Shown one piece after another: positions 1 through 11,821 of a stretch of 64,000 bases of DNA. How positions within the stretch are numbered: the stretch's first letter is position 1; each line of letters begins with the position of its first letter. This DNA is from Portunus trituberculatus (lineage: Eukaryota; Arthropoda; Malacostraca; Decapoda; Portunidae). The DNA lies in NCBI RefSeq assembly GCF_017591435.1, contig NC_059256.1, positions 415,374 through 479,373 on the forward strand. Reading direction: 5' to 3'. The position numbers and the translations under genes are program-made. The notes under the pieces were generated by a model, which was given only the letters and a program-made list of their open reading frames with translations, was not told the origin of the DNA and made no database searches.

Positions 1-3000
1 AGAAAAAACAAAAAAATCTAAAAGGAGGGTCCAGTTAACGTAAGAGGTGTCTTGACACTCCTCTTTTGAAAGAGTTTAAGTCATAGGCAGGTGGAAATAC
101 AGACACAGGTAGAGAGTTCCAGAGTTTACCAGTGTAGGGAATGAAGGAGTGAAGATACTGGTTAACTCTTGCATTAGGAAGATGGACAGAATAGGGATGA
201 GAAGAAGTAGAGAGTCTTGTGCGGTAGAAGACAGATAAAGATGCAACATTGCGGCGGTGACTTAAAGAATCAAGACAGTCAGTTAGAGGAGAAGAGTTGA
301 TAAGACGAAAAGCTTTAGATTCCACCTTGTTTAGTAAAGCTGTGTGTGGATCCCCAGACATGAGAGCCATACTCCATACACGGGCGGATAAGGCCCTGTA
401 CAGAGCAAGCAGCTGGGAGGGAGAGAAAATGGACGAAGACGCCATAGGACACCTAACTTCTTGGAAGCTGATTTAGCAAGAGTAGAGATGTGAAATTTCC
501 AGTTTAGATTTTTAGTGAAGGATAGACCGAGTGTGTTTAATGTAGAGGAGAGGGAAGTTGAGTGTTATTGAAGAAGAGAGGATAGTTGTCTGGAAGGTTA
601 TGTCGAGTAGATAGTTGTAGAAATTGAGTTTTGAGGCATTGAACAAAACCAGGTTTTCTCTGCCCCAATCAGAAACAAGTGAAAGATCAGAAGTTAGGCG
701 TCCTATAGCATCTCGCCTTGAGTCATTTAATTGTTGTTGGGTTGGGCGTCTGTTGAACGCTGTTGAATAATGCAGGTGGTATCATCAGCATAGGAGTGGA
801 TAGGGCATTGAGTCAGATTTAGGAGATCATTGATGAATAATAGAAAGAGAGTGGGTGATAGGACAGAACCCTGTGGAACACCACTGTTGATAGTTTTAGG
901 GAAGAACAGTGACCGTCTACTACAGCAGCAATAGAACGATCGGAAAGGAAACTGGAGATGAAGGTACAGAGAGAAGGATAGAATCCGTAGGAGGGTAGTT
1001 TAGAAATTAAAGATTTGTGCCAGACTCTATCGAAGGCTTTCGATATGTCAAGGCCGACAGCAAAGGTTTCACCGAAGTCCCTAAAGAGGATGACCAAGAT
1101 TCAGTTAGGAAAGTAAGAAGATCACCAGTAGATCTGCCTTTACGGAAACCATACTGGCAATCAGAGAGAAGGTTGTGAGCTGATAGATGCCTCATTATCT
1201 TCCTATTAAGGATAGACTCAAAGGCTTTAGAAAGGCAGGAAATCAAAGCTATAGGGCGGTAGTTAGAAGGATTGGAGTGGTCACCTTTTTAGGGACAGGT
1301 TGAATGTGAGCAAACTTCCAGCAAGAAGGATAAATAGAAGTAGAGACACAGATGAAAGAGTTTGACCAGGCAGTGAGCGAGTTCGGAAGCACAGTTTTTG
1401 AGAACAACAGGAGGGACTCCATCCGGACCGTAAGCCTTCCGAGAATCAAGGCCAGAGAGGGCCAGGAAAACGTCTTTATAAAGAATTTTAATTTTAGGGA
1501 TGAAGTAGTCAGAGGGTGGAGGAGTAGGAGGAATATGCCCAGAATCATCCAAAGTTGAGTTGGTAGCAAAGGTTTGAGCGAAGAGTTCAGCTTTAGAAAA
1601 GAAGAGACAGCTGTAGAGCCATCTGGATGAAGTAAAGGAGGGAAAGACGAAGAAGTAAAGTTGTTAGAGATATTATTGGCTAGATGCCAGAAATCTCGAG
1701 AGGAGTTAGAATTGGAAAGACTTTGACATTTTCTATTGATGAAAGAGTTTTTAGTAAGTTGGAGAATAGATTTGGCATGATTACGGGCAGAAATATATAG
1801 GGCATGAGTTTCAGCAGTTGGATGGCTACGGAACCGTTTGTGAGCCGCCTCTCTATCATTGACAGCACGAGAACAAGCAGAGTTAAACCAAGGCTTTTTA
1901 GCTTTAGGGTTAGAGAAAGTATGAGGAATGTATAGCTCCATGCCAGAGATAATCACCTCTGTTATGCGCTCGGCACAAAGAGAAGGATCTCTGACATGAA
2001 AACAATAATCATCCCAAGGAAATCAGAATAGTACTGCCTTAGTTCCTCCCACTTAGCAGAGTTAAAATGCCAGAAGCACCTCCGCTTAGGCGGGTCCTGA
2101 GGCTGCACTGGAGTGATAGAACAGGTAACGGAAATTAGATTGTGGTCGGAGGAGCCCAACGGAGAGGAAAGTTTAACAGAGTAAGCAGAAGGGTTGGAGG
2201 TTAGGAAAAGATCAAGAATGTTGGGCGTGTCTCCAAGGCGGTCAGGAATACGGGTAGGGAACTGCACTAGCTGCTCTAGGTCATGAAGGATAGCAAAGTT
2301 GAAGGTTTGTTCACCAGGTTGGTCAGTGAAAGAAGATGAAAGCCAAAGCTGGTGGTGAACATTGAAATCCCTAAAATGGAGATCTCAGCAAAAGGAAAGT
2401 GAGATAAGATGTGCTCCACCTTGGAAGTCAAATAGTCAAAGAATTTTACATAGTCAGAGGAATTAGGTGAGAGGTATACAGCACAGATGAATTTAGTTAG
2501 AGAGTGACATTGAAGTCTTAGCCAGATGGTAGAAAATTCTGAAGATTCAAGATTGTGGGCACGAGAGCAAGTGGTGTCGTTACGCACGTATGCGCAACAT
2601 CCAGCTTTGGATTGAAAATGAGGATAGAGCAAGTAGGAGGGAACAGAAAAGGGGCTGCTGTCAGTAGTCACAGACAACTGTGTTTCAGTTAGGAAGAGAA
2701 GATGAGGTTTAGTAGAGGAGAGGTGGTGTTCCACAGATTGAAAATTAGAACGAAGGCCACGAATGTTGCAGAAATTGATAGTGAAAGTATTAGATGAAGT
2801 GTCAAGACACCCAAGGTCGACAGCAGAGGGCAGTCCGACCTGGGGACATTTATGGTCCCCTCCCCAGAGGGGGACTCCGAGGCAGGGCGTGGTGAAGCCA
2901 TTATTAAATTTTGATTTGAAGAGAGTGTAAAAGTGTAAGGTGTTGTAGTGTAGTGTAGGAAGTAGTAGAAGTTGTCTTTAGAGGGCAGGCTGCAGCTGCT

Positions 3001-3138
3001 CAATTGTATAAATGAGACCACAAAGGGAACCGGGAAGAGAGGACACGGGAATCACTCAGTCTGCAGCACTGCCTACATCCCCGTAAGTACATCTCCTGGA
3101 GTATTCCACCGGGCGGCAGGTGACTGCTGCCTACTCCA
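1..3138 (-). mobile_element. Family A non-LTR retrotransposon (APE endonuclease + RT), decayed
   Basis: Read right to left, this is one LINE. A 5' leader (about 2905-3138) precedes an ATG at 2903. The apurinic-type endonuclease follows (about 2790-2000: start FCNIRGLRSNFQS, SSDHN motif near 2140), then a linker (1900-1600), reverse transcriptase (1550-780: KAYGPDGVPP, YGFRKGRSTGD, DISKAFDRVWH, GVPQGSVLSP, and the catalytic YADD near 790) and a C-terminal tail (445-35). Such elements copy themselves by target-primed reverse transcription. The protein is split over at least six frames, so this copy is dead. The 3' end runs off the window start. Homology of the leader to 48049-48280 sets the 5' end near 3138. 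Clade (Jockey, CR1 or L2-like) is not resolved; no RNase H domain is seen. Confidence 0.88.
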
Positions 3139-3850
<712 letters not shown>

Positions 3851-3909
3851 GCCATACTAGATTAGTAGTATGTTTGTTTGTTTTTTTCTTTTTCTTTCCC
3901 GATTTTTAG

Positions 3910-4060
3910 GAGGTAGGAAACTAATGGTTGATATCTATAACACAGTTGAAGACAAACTTCTGATCGTGGTTGGGGATAACAACATCGCAATTTTAGGCGT
4001 TAAGAATGCCCGTGACTGGGACCAATGTACAGTTATTATCAATGTTCCTATAGGCTCTTT
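3910..4060 (+). CDS. Possible isolated host exon, unknown protein
   Basis: A run free of stops follows a plausible acceptor (pyrimidine-rich tract ending tttttag at 3903-3909). It translates with balanced composition and no low complexity; short pieces are DIYNTVEDKLLIVVGD and ILGVKNARDWDQCTV. It stands out from the surrounding AT-rich DNA. I do not recognise a family, no clear donor is visible near its right end, and no neighbouring exon was found. It could equally be an unrecognised transposon fragment. Confidence 0.25.
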
Positions 4061-4071
4061 TTTTCTGGGAA

Positions 4072-4132
4072 ATCAGTTTATTATATATTGATATTCATTA
4101 TACATTTCATTTTTCATATATAATAAACTGAT
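4072..4132. repeat. Perfect 17-bp inverted repeat (hairpin)
   Basis: The arm at 4072-4088 (atcagtttattatatat) is exactly complementary to 4116-4132, with a 27-nt loop. It lies just before a T-rich tract and a second TA array. It could be the end of a small foldback element; nothing else identifies it. Confidence 0.7.
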
Positions 4133-4234
4133 ATTTTTTTTTTCTACCAGATACTAAGCATCATATATATCATTGATCATCCTCATAATGGGCAGTATAT
4201 TAAAGATGATGTAGGTAGAGACATATATATACTC

Positions 4235-4235
<1 letters not shown>

Positions 4236-4313
<78 letters not shown>
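4236..4313. repeat. (TA)n array, 78 bp
   Basis: Pure TA dinucleotides. The flanks (4140-4235 and 4314-4900) are AT-rich, with no gene I can support. Confidence 0.95.
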
Positions 4314-4314
<1 letters not shown>

Positions 4315-4980
4315 TTTTTTTTTGACACATTTTATTTCCATATTGTCCCAGATGATTTCACTGAAATGCAAAATAGCTGCTAGAATAATTGTATACACAT
4401 GCAGCAACAGACTGGTCTTGGAAGTGCACATTTATAAACTTGATACCAAAATTCATTAGAGACATGCAGCTAGTTCCTATGTTTTGGTTAATTCAGTTCT
4501 TGTACGATTGTATTACAGTCAATCATTATTAAGTTTTGCGATCACAACAAACACCTGCATGTTACAAAAAGAAAAAAAAAGAAATATGCTCTAAGTATCG
4601 TAAACATTCGATTTCATCCAGTCTAGAACAGTGAGCTCATGGTTGGAGAGTCAGAACATCCTGCAGTTGCAGAAGAGTAACAACTTCCAGTGAACCGATC
4701 CTCTACAATCATTGCATGGTCTTGCCAAGATGACATTTGAGGAGTTTCATCACTAGTCAGAGAAAGGATTCAATATGTTGATATGTAGTGCAGACTAATT
4801 CAAACATTAAAAAGTAGTTCACTCCCATCTCCTTTAGTAATATTATTATGTTTTATTTTCATTGTGTATGGAAGAGTGAGAAGCAATTTGCTTATTTATT
4901 TCAGGTTTCAGTTTATGAATAAGTAAAGATTCGAGAATTTTGATGTCGCTCAGCTTTCATTAATATTTTAAAGTTGTCAT
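4314..4980. other. AT-rich sequence without recognised gene
   Basis: No coding signal, repeat or RNA gene could be supported here. The right part may belong to the 5' region of the Penelope-like element that becomes recognisable from about 5040. Confidence 0.5.
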
Positions 4981-4989
4981 CTGTTAATT

Positions 4990-7480
4990 TACTTGATTAC
5001 GAGATCAATGATAAGAATAAATTACTTAAATAACTTGACATTGAACGTGCGGCAAATAAATCGAAACTCCGTAATGCTTTATCTCTCTTGGATTATCACC
5101 GTTTATATAATCGTCTTATTAAAACCAATGAATTTAAAATCAAATCTATTAAAGTCACCCATTCAACAAAACTAAATGCTCTCGGTATATCAACTAAACA
5201 TCTCATAAATAAAAATAAAGCAGCCATCAACCTATCCAAACGTAAGTTAACGGATACAGAGAAAAATGCTTTATCCCTAGGACTGTCTTTTGCATTACCT
5301 AAATTGAAATCAGATTTCGTTACCCTTTACTTTAGTTTGGAAACATTATTCCTTATACTATAAAAAGTAAACTTAATCAGATACGTGTAGTGATGACTTT
5401 CAAAGTATTACGTCTATTGACGTCTATTACGTCCCATGACTCATGGCGAGATTTTCCAAAACTGCCTCATAACCTCTTTGATGCCCTTAGAAACCTACAA
5501 TCAGATAAATCAAGTCTCATCACCTCTCCCATTAAAGGTAAGTGTGCCTCATATTAGATAAAAAAAATAATACCTAATTGAAGTAGAAACCATTTAAAAT
5601 GATAAATCTAAGTTTAGACTAATTTATGAGGATCCCTTTAGATTTATAATTAAATTAGAAGATTAATTATTAACTCGCCTCTTAAGGAAATACTTAAAGT
5701 TAAAGATAATAACTAAAGATACCATATAGGTGTCCTATATGGTCTACCTAAAATCCATAAAGTAAAGAACCCTATCCGACCAATTCTAAGTACTATCGGA
5801 ACATTCAATCATAATCTAGCTAAATGCTTTGTACCTATACTTGCACACTTAACTACCAATAAATACACACTTAAAACTCAATGGAATTTATTAAAGAAAT
5901 TAAGCAAATTAATTCAAATAATAAAGTTATGGCAAGTTTTGATGTACAATCCCTTTTTACAAATATTCCACTTCATGAAACTATTGAAATCATTAATAAT
6001 GAACTATTTAAGAATTCATCTACATTAATGAACTACACTCGAAAACAATTTACAGACCTTTCAGAATTAAGCATGAAAGAGTCCCCATTAATCTTCAACG
6101 AAAAAAGTTTGTCCAAACTGATGGCGTACCCATGGGTTCTTGCTGGGACCCTCATTAGCAAATACCTTCTTATGCTACCATGAGAAAAGATGGTTATCTG
6201 AATGTCTCGAATCCTTCAAACCAGCTTTCTATATACGATATGTTGATGACTGTTTCCTCCTGTTCCACAATATTGACCACGACACTCTCTTCTTAAATTG
6301 CATAAATTCACAGCATATAAATATAATTTTCATTTGCGAATTAGAAAAGGACGCCTCTATCTCTTTCCTGGATGTTATAGTTTCCCGTAGTAACGCTAAA
6401 CTTACGACATCAATATACCGTAAACCTACTTTTACTAGACTGGGTATGAACTTCAACTCCTTTATTCCCAGATTATTTAAAATTAATGCGATTAAGACCC
6501 TTGTTTATATATGTTACCAATTTCTCCTCAAATTAGACTATTTTCCGTAATGAAATAAAATTCCTGAGGAATTTCTTTCAAAAAAATATTTACCCACTAA
6601 ATCTAATAAAAAAAATTGTATATCTAATTTCCTGAATAATATATTTACTGCCAAACCAGATAATGATGATAACCCAAGTAAGAATTACTATATTAAACTA
6701 CCATATTATGGACACCTAAGCTACGTAGTGCGAAGGAAACTGAACCAGTTACTTTAAATTCATTACCCTAATATTTCTTTTCGGTTTATTTGTACCAACC
6801 CTTATAACATTAAATCTTTTTTTTCCTTATAAAGACAAAATCCCCACTAACCTAATACCCAATGTAGTATATTAATATACTTGTTCGGTATGTAAGCACC
6901 GATACATAGGCGAAACGTCCAGAAACCTCACTCTGCGTATCGCTGAACACGGGTAAATCTCCCCGTACTGGATTCAAGATAACTAACCCCAAACTCTCCC
7001 CTATTCGCTCACATTGTCTAGATTTACGGCATAAATTAACAGATGACAACTTTAAAATATTAGTGAAAACTAATTACCAGAGCGACATCAAAATTCTCGA
7101 ATCGTTATTTATTCATAAACTGAAACCTGAACTAAATAACCAAACTGCTTCCCACTCTTTAACTATTCTCTAGCTATAAGCTTCGTTCATATCTCAATTA
7201 TGGTTTCACAAAAGGTTCTTGTTGAGACCTCCCTTTTCCTTTACCTCTCACTCACCTCACAGTTCCACTAACAGAAGTGTAATGACCCACCGTAGATAGA
7301 AAACAATATTTTGTCTCTTATAAGTGTTAAATTATAAAAAAAAAATACTTTGTTAATTTTTTAGACATATATTGGTAATTTAATTCATATTTCATCTCTT
7401 TTATAGTTAAACCTGATGATGCCGAAAGACTCGGTGACACGTTGTTAAGAAATAAACTTTGGCCCTCCATCGCTGATGCC
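4990..7480 (+). mobile_element. Penelope-like element (RT + GIY-YIG endonuclease), decayed
   Basis: Fragments appear in the right order for a Penelope-like retroelement. First is an N-terminal block ending in LTDTEKNALSLGLSFALP (about 5085-5310). RT motifs follow: LYGLPKIHK with RPI (5738-5790), SFDVQSLFTNIP (5935-5970), GVPMGS split by a frameshift near 6125-6145, RYVDD (6237-6251), FLDV (6367-6378) and YRKPTFTR (6418-6440). Last is a GIY-YIG type nuclease region (about 6880-7130: VCKHRYIGETSRNLTLRIAEH, broken by a frameshift). Such elements use a telomerase-like RT and a C-terminal GIY-YIG nuclease for integration. At least five frameshifts or stops show it is inactive. Confidence 0.87.
7400..7465 (+). 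ncRNA. Hammerhead-like motif at Penelope 3' end (candidate, probably decayed)
   Basis: A CTGATGA box starts at about 7411 and is followed by a potential 5-bp stem (GCCGA against TCGGT, one G-U pair) and then GACA where a hammerhead needs GAAA. Hammerhead ribozymes are known from Penelope-like elements, and the position just after the nuclease region fits. The missing core A means I would not call it active. Confidence 0.3.
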
Positions 7481-7499
7481 TTATACGTCTCCTTACCCT

Positions 7500-8520
7500 A
7501 TTATAATATATGTATACATAATATACAAATGTATTAAACCTTATATTACATTTGTGTTACTTTTGGGAGCAGCATTTTCAGGTTTCACCCCATGGAAATC
7601 CATCTCTCATTATGCCACTGTATGAAAAGGCTGTGATATTTAACAGAGTATAAAATATTGTGATGTTTCACTTTAGTATTTTTCACTACTTACTCTGAAA
7701 AAAAAAAAAAGATAAATATAGCTACTTCTCTGAAGATTTTTTTTTTTTTTTTTTCATTACATAATGAATATGTCCAAGGACCATAAAAAAAGAAAAATAC
7801 ATCAGTACCAATCCGTAGATATGTAATACTGTGTAACTAAAACTAAAATGGTCAAAACAATTGTGATATCTATCATTGTCAATATCATTGTAATGATATT
7901 GACAATGATAGACTTTTTTTACTAACAATATATTAGAAGAACTCAGGATTATTCTTAGTGATGTTACGAGTCTATTTACTTAAAACAATGCTACATATCT
8001 GAACCGTCTAGAAACCAACTACTCCCTGAATGCAAGTTCAACTCCTGGTACATCTGATGTCATCATTGTCAGTGTTGTTGTTCATGTCATCCTCTTCAGC
8101 ATCAAGCATCTGGATGGGTCTCTCTTTGCAGATATATGTGCAGCGATGCACAGACACACAATCTGGCAGACTTTGAGAGGGGATTCACTCTAATCTCATA
8201 CATGCAGAACATGAGTGTCGCTTTAGCTGACCAATTTCTCTCGACTTTATTTTTTGTCTTCATTTTAGCGCTGAAATAAATGGTATGGCGCTTAGCAGAA
8301 ATAACTAATGAGGATGGAAAAAAAATAATGAGGACATAAATTGTCATACTGTTATAATCTACAACTGAAAGGATATAGCTTCACCTACAATGTGCATGTT
8401 TATGCTTAAAGGTTAGCCTGGTTGGACTAAATCTTAATATACCTAACCTTCCAGTAATAATTGGAGACCTATTCCTAACTGAACCAATCTACGTACGTAA
8501 AGTGGTTTTGAACAAATCAG
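7500..8520. other. AT-rich intergenic stretch
   Basis: Contains poly-A/poly-T tracts (7698-7710, 7738-7754) and the hairpin described separately. No exon or transposon protein was recognised on either strand. Confidence 0.5.
7869..7912. repeat. Perfect 21-bp inverted repeat with 2-nt spacer
   Basis: Arms 7869-7889 and 7892-7912 are exact reverse complements separated by GT, an almost complete palindrome. If transcribed it would fold into a single hairpin. No flanking target duplication was evident. Confidence 0.9.
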
Positions 8521-8524
8521 TTAG

Positions 8525-8765
8525 GAAAATATGTAAGTTTTGTTAAGTTTTGGCAAGATTAAATTTGGTTAGGTTAAGTTTATTTAGGTTAAATTTGGTT
8601 AGCATAACTTTGAATATGTTAAATTTAGAAAATTAACTTTGGTTAAGTTAGATTAGGTTAGGTTAAGTCTTACTAGGTTAACTTGGCTTAACATGAATTT
8701 ATTTAGGTAAACTTAAGTGAGGTTTAATTGGGTTAGGTTAAATTGGGGTAGGCTGGATCACGTTA
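8525..8765 (+). repeat. Degenerate GGTTA/TTAGG-type tract
   Basis: About 240 bp in which ggtta, ggttaagt and ggttaaattt recur every 5-12 bases, including gattaggttaggtta at about 8650. The repeats resemble the arthropod telomere unit TTAGG but are heavily diverged. An interstitial telomere-like relic or a GGTTA-rich satellite would both fit. Confidence 0.55.
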
Positions 8766-9600
8766 GATTATTTGCTTCACAAATTATAAGATGTCAATAG
8801 ATTATTTGTTTCAGTACACTTTAGCAATATGATGATGTCCACAAGGCAGTTCCTCTTCACCACCCTTGAAATGATGCAATATTAATTTTACCCATACTGC
8901 CTGTCATGCTTATCCGTGCTTTCATACAGCAGTCTTAAAGCTACTTGTCTCAGCATTTACTAAATATTTACTCAGACTATTCACCACTATGTTAATGAAT
9001 GAATATCTTCCTAGATGTCCTGCATATCGTTGATTTTCTAACTCATAATCATTGCCATGTGTTCTATTTCATTCATTTATTTCTAGAACCTGATTGGATT
9101 CTTTAATTCCTTTCACCCATTTGAAAAAAAAATGCGTTTTATTAAAATTTATCCTTTCCAGCTCTACAATACACAGATATTTCAAAAGTATTACTCACCT
9201 TAGTGAAATCATCACCTTCATCTCGGTGTTCCTCCGTGTCGGACATTGAAGAACGTCTCGTACCATGTCTATCACAAATATGATCAGAGCACGATCCAGG
9301 TGATCCTTCTTAATGAGTTTTTCGTCGTTACAATCACCTAGCACGTCTTTCCAAGAAAGAAAAGACTTCAAGTGACTTCAGTCTTGTTTTTGCGCCGTTT
9401 TTTTTTTTTTTTTTTTTATGTCCTAGGCAGGGGTTCCATACTTGACCAAGGAATTTTTCGATTTAGGCAAATTCCTAGGACGCAAAATTCCTAGGACGCA
9501 AAAGCTTTCATAAGTAGGTCTTAACATTTCCTTGGCAAAATTTGTGTCCTAGGATATGTTTTTGCCCTAGGAACCTTTCAAAAGTAAGGCCAAAAAAACA
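8766..9600. other. Non-coding stretch with tandem CCTAGGACGCAAA motif
   Basis: No gene was recognised. A 17-bp unit, aattcctaggacgcaaa, occurs twice in tandem near 9469-9501. Related tcctagg boxes recur at about 9420, 9550 and 9575, with a poly-T run at 9402-9417, which suggests a decayed non-autonomous transposon. Confidence 0.4.
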
Positions 9601-9612
9601 ATAACATAAACG

Positions 9613-9615
<3 letters not shown>

Positions 9616-9678
<63 letters not shown>
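9616..9678. repeat. (CA)n microsatellite
   Basis: Pure CA dinucleotides lying directly upstream of the leader of a family A LINE fragment. The same arrangement recurs around 48240-48265. Confidence 0.95.
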
Positions 9679-9679
<1 letters not shown>

Positions 9680-10145
9680 TCTCCTCCAAACTCTATCCAT
9701 TAAAAATACTCTACCTCTGCTACAGCCTGAAGTGTAAACACTTAACCAAGTATGGCGACTTCAAGTCCAGCTTCGGAGTTCCCTTCTGGTTAGGACCCAA
9801 AAATGTCTCCAGATCGGACTGGCCTCTTGTTAGCGTTGCAAAATGTCTTCACACTTCCCTTAACTTTTTCTCCATTAGCTTCTGCAACATTCGCGGTCTT
9901 ATATCTAATTTTCAATCTGTGGAACACAGCCTTTCCTCTACTAAACCTCATCATCTGTTCCTCACCGTAACACAGCTGTTCCGGGCAACGGAGAGTAGCC
10001 CCTTCTCTGTTCCCTCCTACTTTCTCTATTCTCATTTTTGCTCCAAGGCTGAAAGTTGCGTGTATGTGCGCAATGACTTAACTTGTTCTCGTGCCCACGC
10101 TCTTGAATCTTCCGATTTTTCCATCATCTGTCTTTGACTCAACAG
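9680..10145 (+). mobile_element. Family A LINE, 5' endonuclease fragment
   Basis: The leader and endonuclease start match the elements at 1-3138 and 48049-51255. An ATG at 9752 begins an SSFGVPFW-type N-terminus in broken frame. The endonuclease start CNIRGLISNFQS (about 9885) and the segment SSTKPHHLFLTVTQL follow, up to about 10135. It then stops abruptly, and family B LINE sequence begins at about 10185. Truncated and inactive. Confidence 0.8.
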
Positions 10146-10184
10146 TTAATCTAAACTAAATTTATCTGTGCTGTCTATCTCACC

Positions 10185-11017
10185 CCATGTCTCTTCCATT
10201 AACGCCCGCACCCCTCTTACAAATGTCTTCAACAAAGTCCGCCGAATTGCCGGAAGTATTCTGCTACTTTCCCACCAGTTTTGTTGTCTGCTGGGCGGAT
10301 GGTGGCAGACCCTGTCGCCGGCCTTTTCGCGGAGCACTTTGCCAGTGTTTCCCGGAAGGATCTTGCAGCCCCGGGCGCACGTCAGCGCCAGAGAATGGAA
10401 TCTCTCGGCATAAATTTTTCTTCCACTGGATGGGAGTCTTATAATATCTATCCTCTTCTCTGCCTCCGAGTTGGAGACTGCTTTGTCCCAGTGTCACGAC
10501 TCTTCTCCTGGCCCAGATGATATTTCTTATGCCTTCTTCAACCACATGTCTGACAGTGCTTTCAACTTTTTATTAAATCTTTAAAACATGATTTGGCATA
10601 CCGGTGACTTTCCATCTTCTTGGGCTGTCACAGTGGTTCTCCCATTTCCGAAGCCTGGGAAAGATAATCTGCAGGCTACGAACTACCAGTCTTCGATGCT
10701 CCGGTGTTGGTTTCGCACCCACCGTCTTCCTGATTCTGTCCCTTGTCTGTCAATATTGCGGGACTCGTGCTCGCAGGCATATGTCACTCGACCTAGTCTC
10801 CCTAAACCTTTTTGGAGAATTATCTATCGACCCCACTCCTGTGTACTCTTTCCATCTCCCACGAATTGGTTATTGTTATCTCATTATGCCCTCCTGCCAT
10901 GGATGGCAAAAAGGATTTTCTGCCAGCTCGGTTTTTAGAACACTTTTTTATCCATTCTGATGATATCCCCGTTTTTACTGATGGTTCCAATTCCGATGCA
11001 GGTGTTAGGGTATGAAT
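10185..11017 (+). mobile_element. Family B LINE fragment with RT core deleted
   Basis: Matches ORF2 of the longer element at 13494-17146. It runs from the pre-RT linker (SSINARTPLTNVFNKVRRIAG, about 10190-10255) through SSPGPDD (about 10500) to WHTGDFPSSW and PKPGKDNLQATNY (to about 10688). It then jumps without a gap to the C-terminal region (SSMLRCWFRTHRLP, from about 10694) and to the first RNase H motif, PVFTDGS (about 10968). The palm motifs including YVDD are missing, so this is an internal-deletion relic. The jump equals about 1.0 kb of the parent. Confidence 0.82.
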
Positions 11018-11325
11018 TGTAAATAATTATTTTTTCTTTGTTTCTACACACAGCCGTGAGAAGCGTGGCTGATCTTAGCGAGAAGCACATCCTTTCATTT
11101 TCATGTAGAAGCTCTTCTTATCTTAAGTCAGTATACGTTCCCACAAGCTCAGTGTGGGAACTCTGAATGCTAGATTATATATATATGTAATTATAACAGC
11201 ATAGACATATATTTAGTACTACTGTCATATATTTTATTTCTTTCATTTATGATTAAGTAATATTTAACTATTGTAACCATTGCATTTGTAACTGTTCTTT
11301 AATATATGAGTCGGTCACCGGTGTC
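11018..11325. other. Unassigned sequence between two family B copies
   Basis: AT-rich filler with no protein similarity I can recognise. It contains a short TA run at about 11177-11188. It separates the deleted fragment from the GC-rich leader of the next element. Confidence 0.4.
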
Positions 11326-11821
11326 AGTGTGTTTTTGCTGACGAGAGATTGACAAGACGGAGCACCGTTAGTTGGAGTCTGACGAACACACGAGCTGGCC
11401 GTTCTGCTTCCCCGGGCCAGATGGGAACCGCCTTGTCGTGGTGGGGGGGGCTTGCGTGCCCCTGTGGCCTGGCGAGCTAGGCTAGAGGGGGCTTAGGCCC
11501 CTGCTCTGCCCTTTCGAGGGGGAGACGGCTACCCATGCTAGTACGGTCGCCAGTAAGGGCCAGACTAAATGGTTCCTACGTACGATCGTCCAGTAGGGGC
11601 CGTCCTGTGCTGGATGGTTGGGTGTCCAAGCTGGGATGCTTTTGGAGGGGGTCTCAGCTCTGTCGTGGACAAACTTTCGTATCTTGTGGGGCCTTTTTAT
11701 AAACGACTGGTCCGCATGGGGACGAGGTACGCCGTCCACGGCACCCAGCGCTCCCTCCCATTGTAGTCCCAGTAGGTGGTTTCCTTGCCCCTGCAGCCAT
11801 TTTTTGTGTAACTTTATACAT
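11326..11821 (+). promoter_or_regulatory. Putative 5' UTR/internal promoter region of family B LINE
   Basis: Sharply GC-richer than its surroundings and without a sustained reading frame. It contains several short phrases such as gctagtacggtcgccagtaagg and ends just before the ORF1 ATG at 11822. LINEs of this type carry internal promoters in this region, but no specific promoter motif was verified. Confidence 0.45.

Noticed and set aside
1352..1558. Plus-strand open frame with charged composition
   Set aside because: Antisense shadow of the minus-strand RT.
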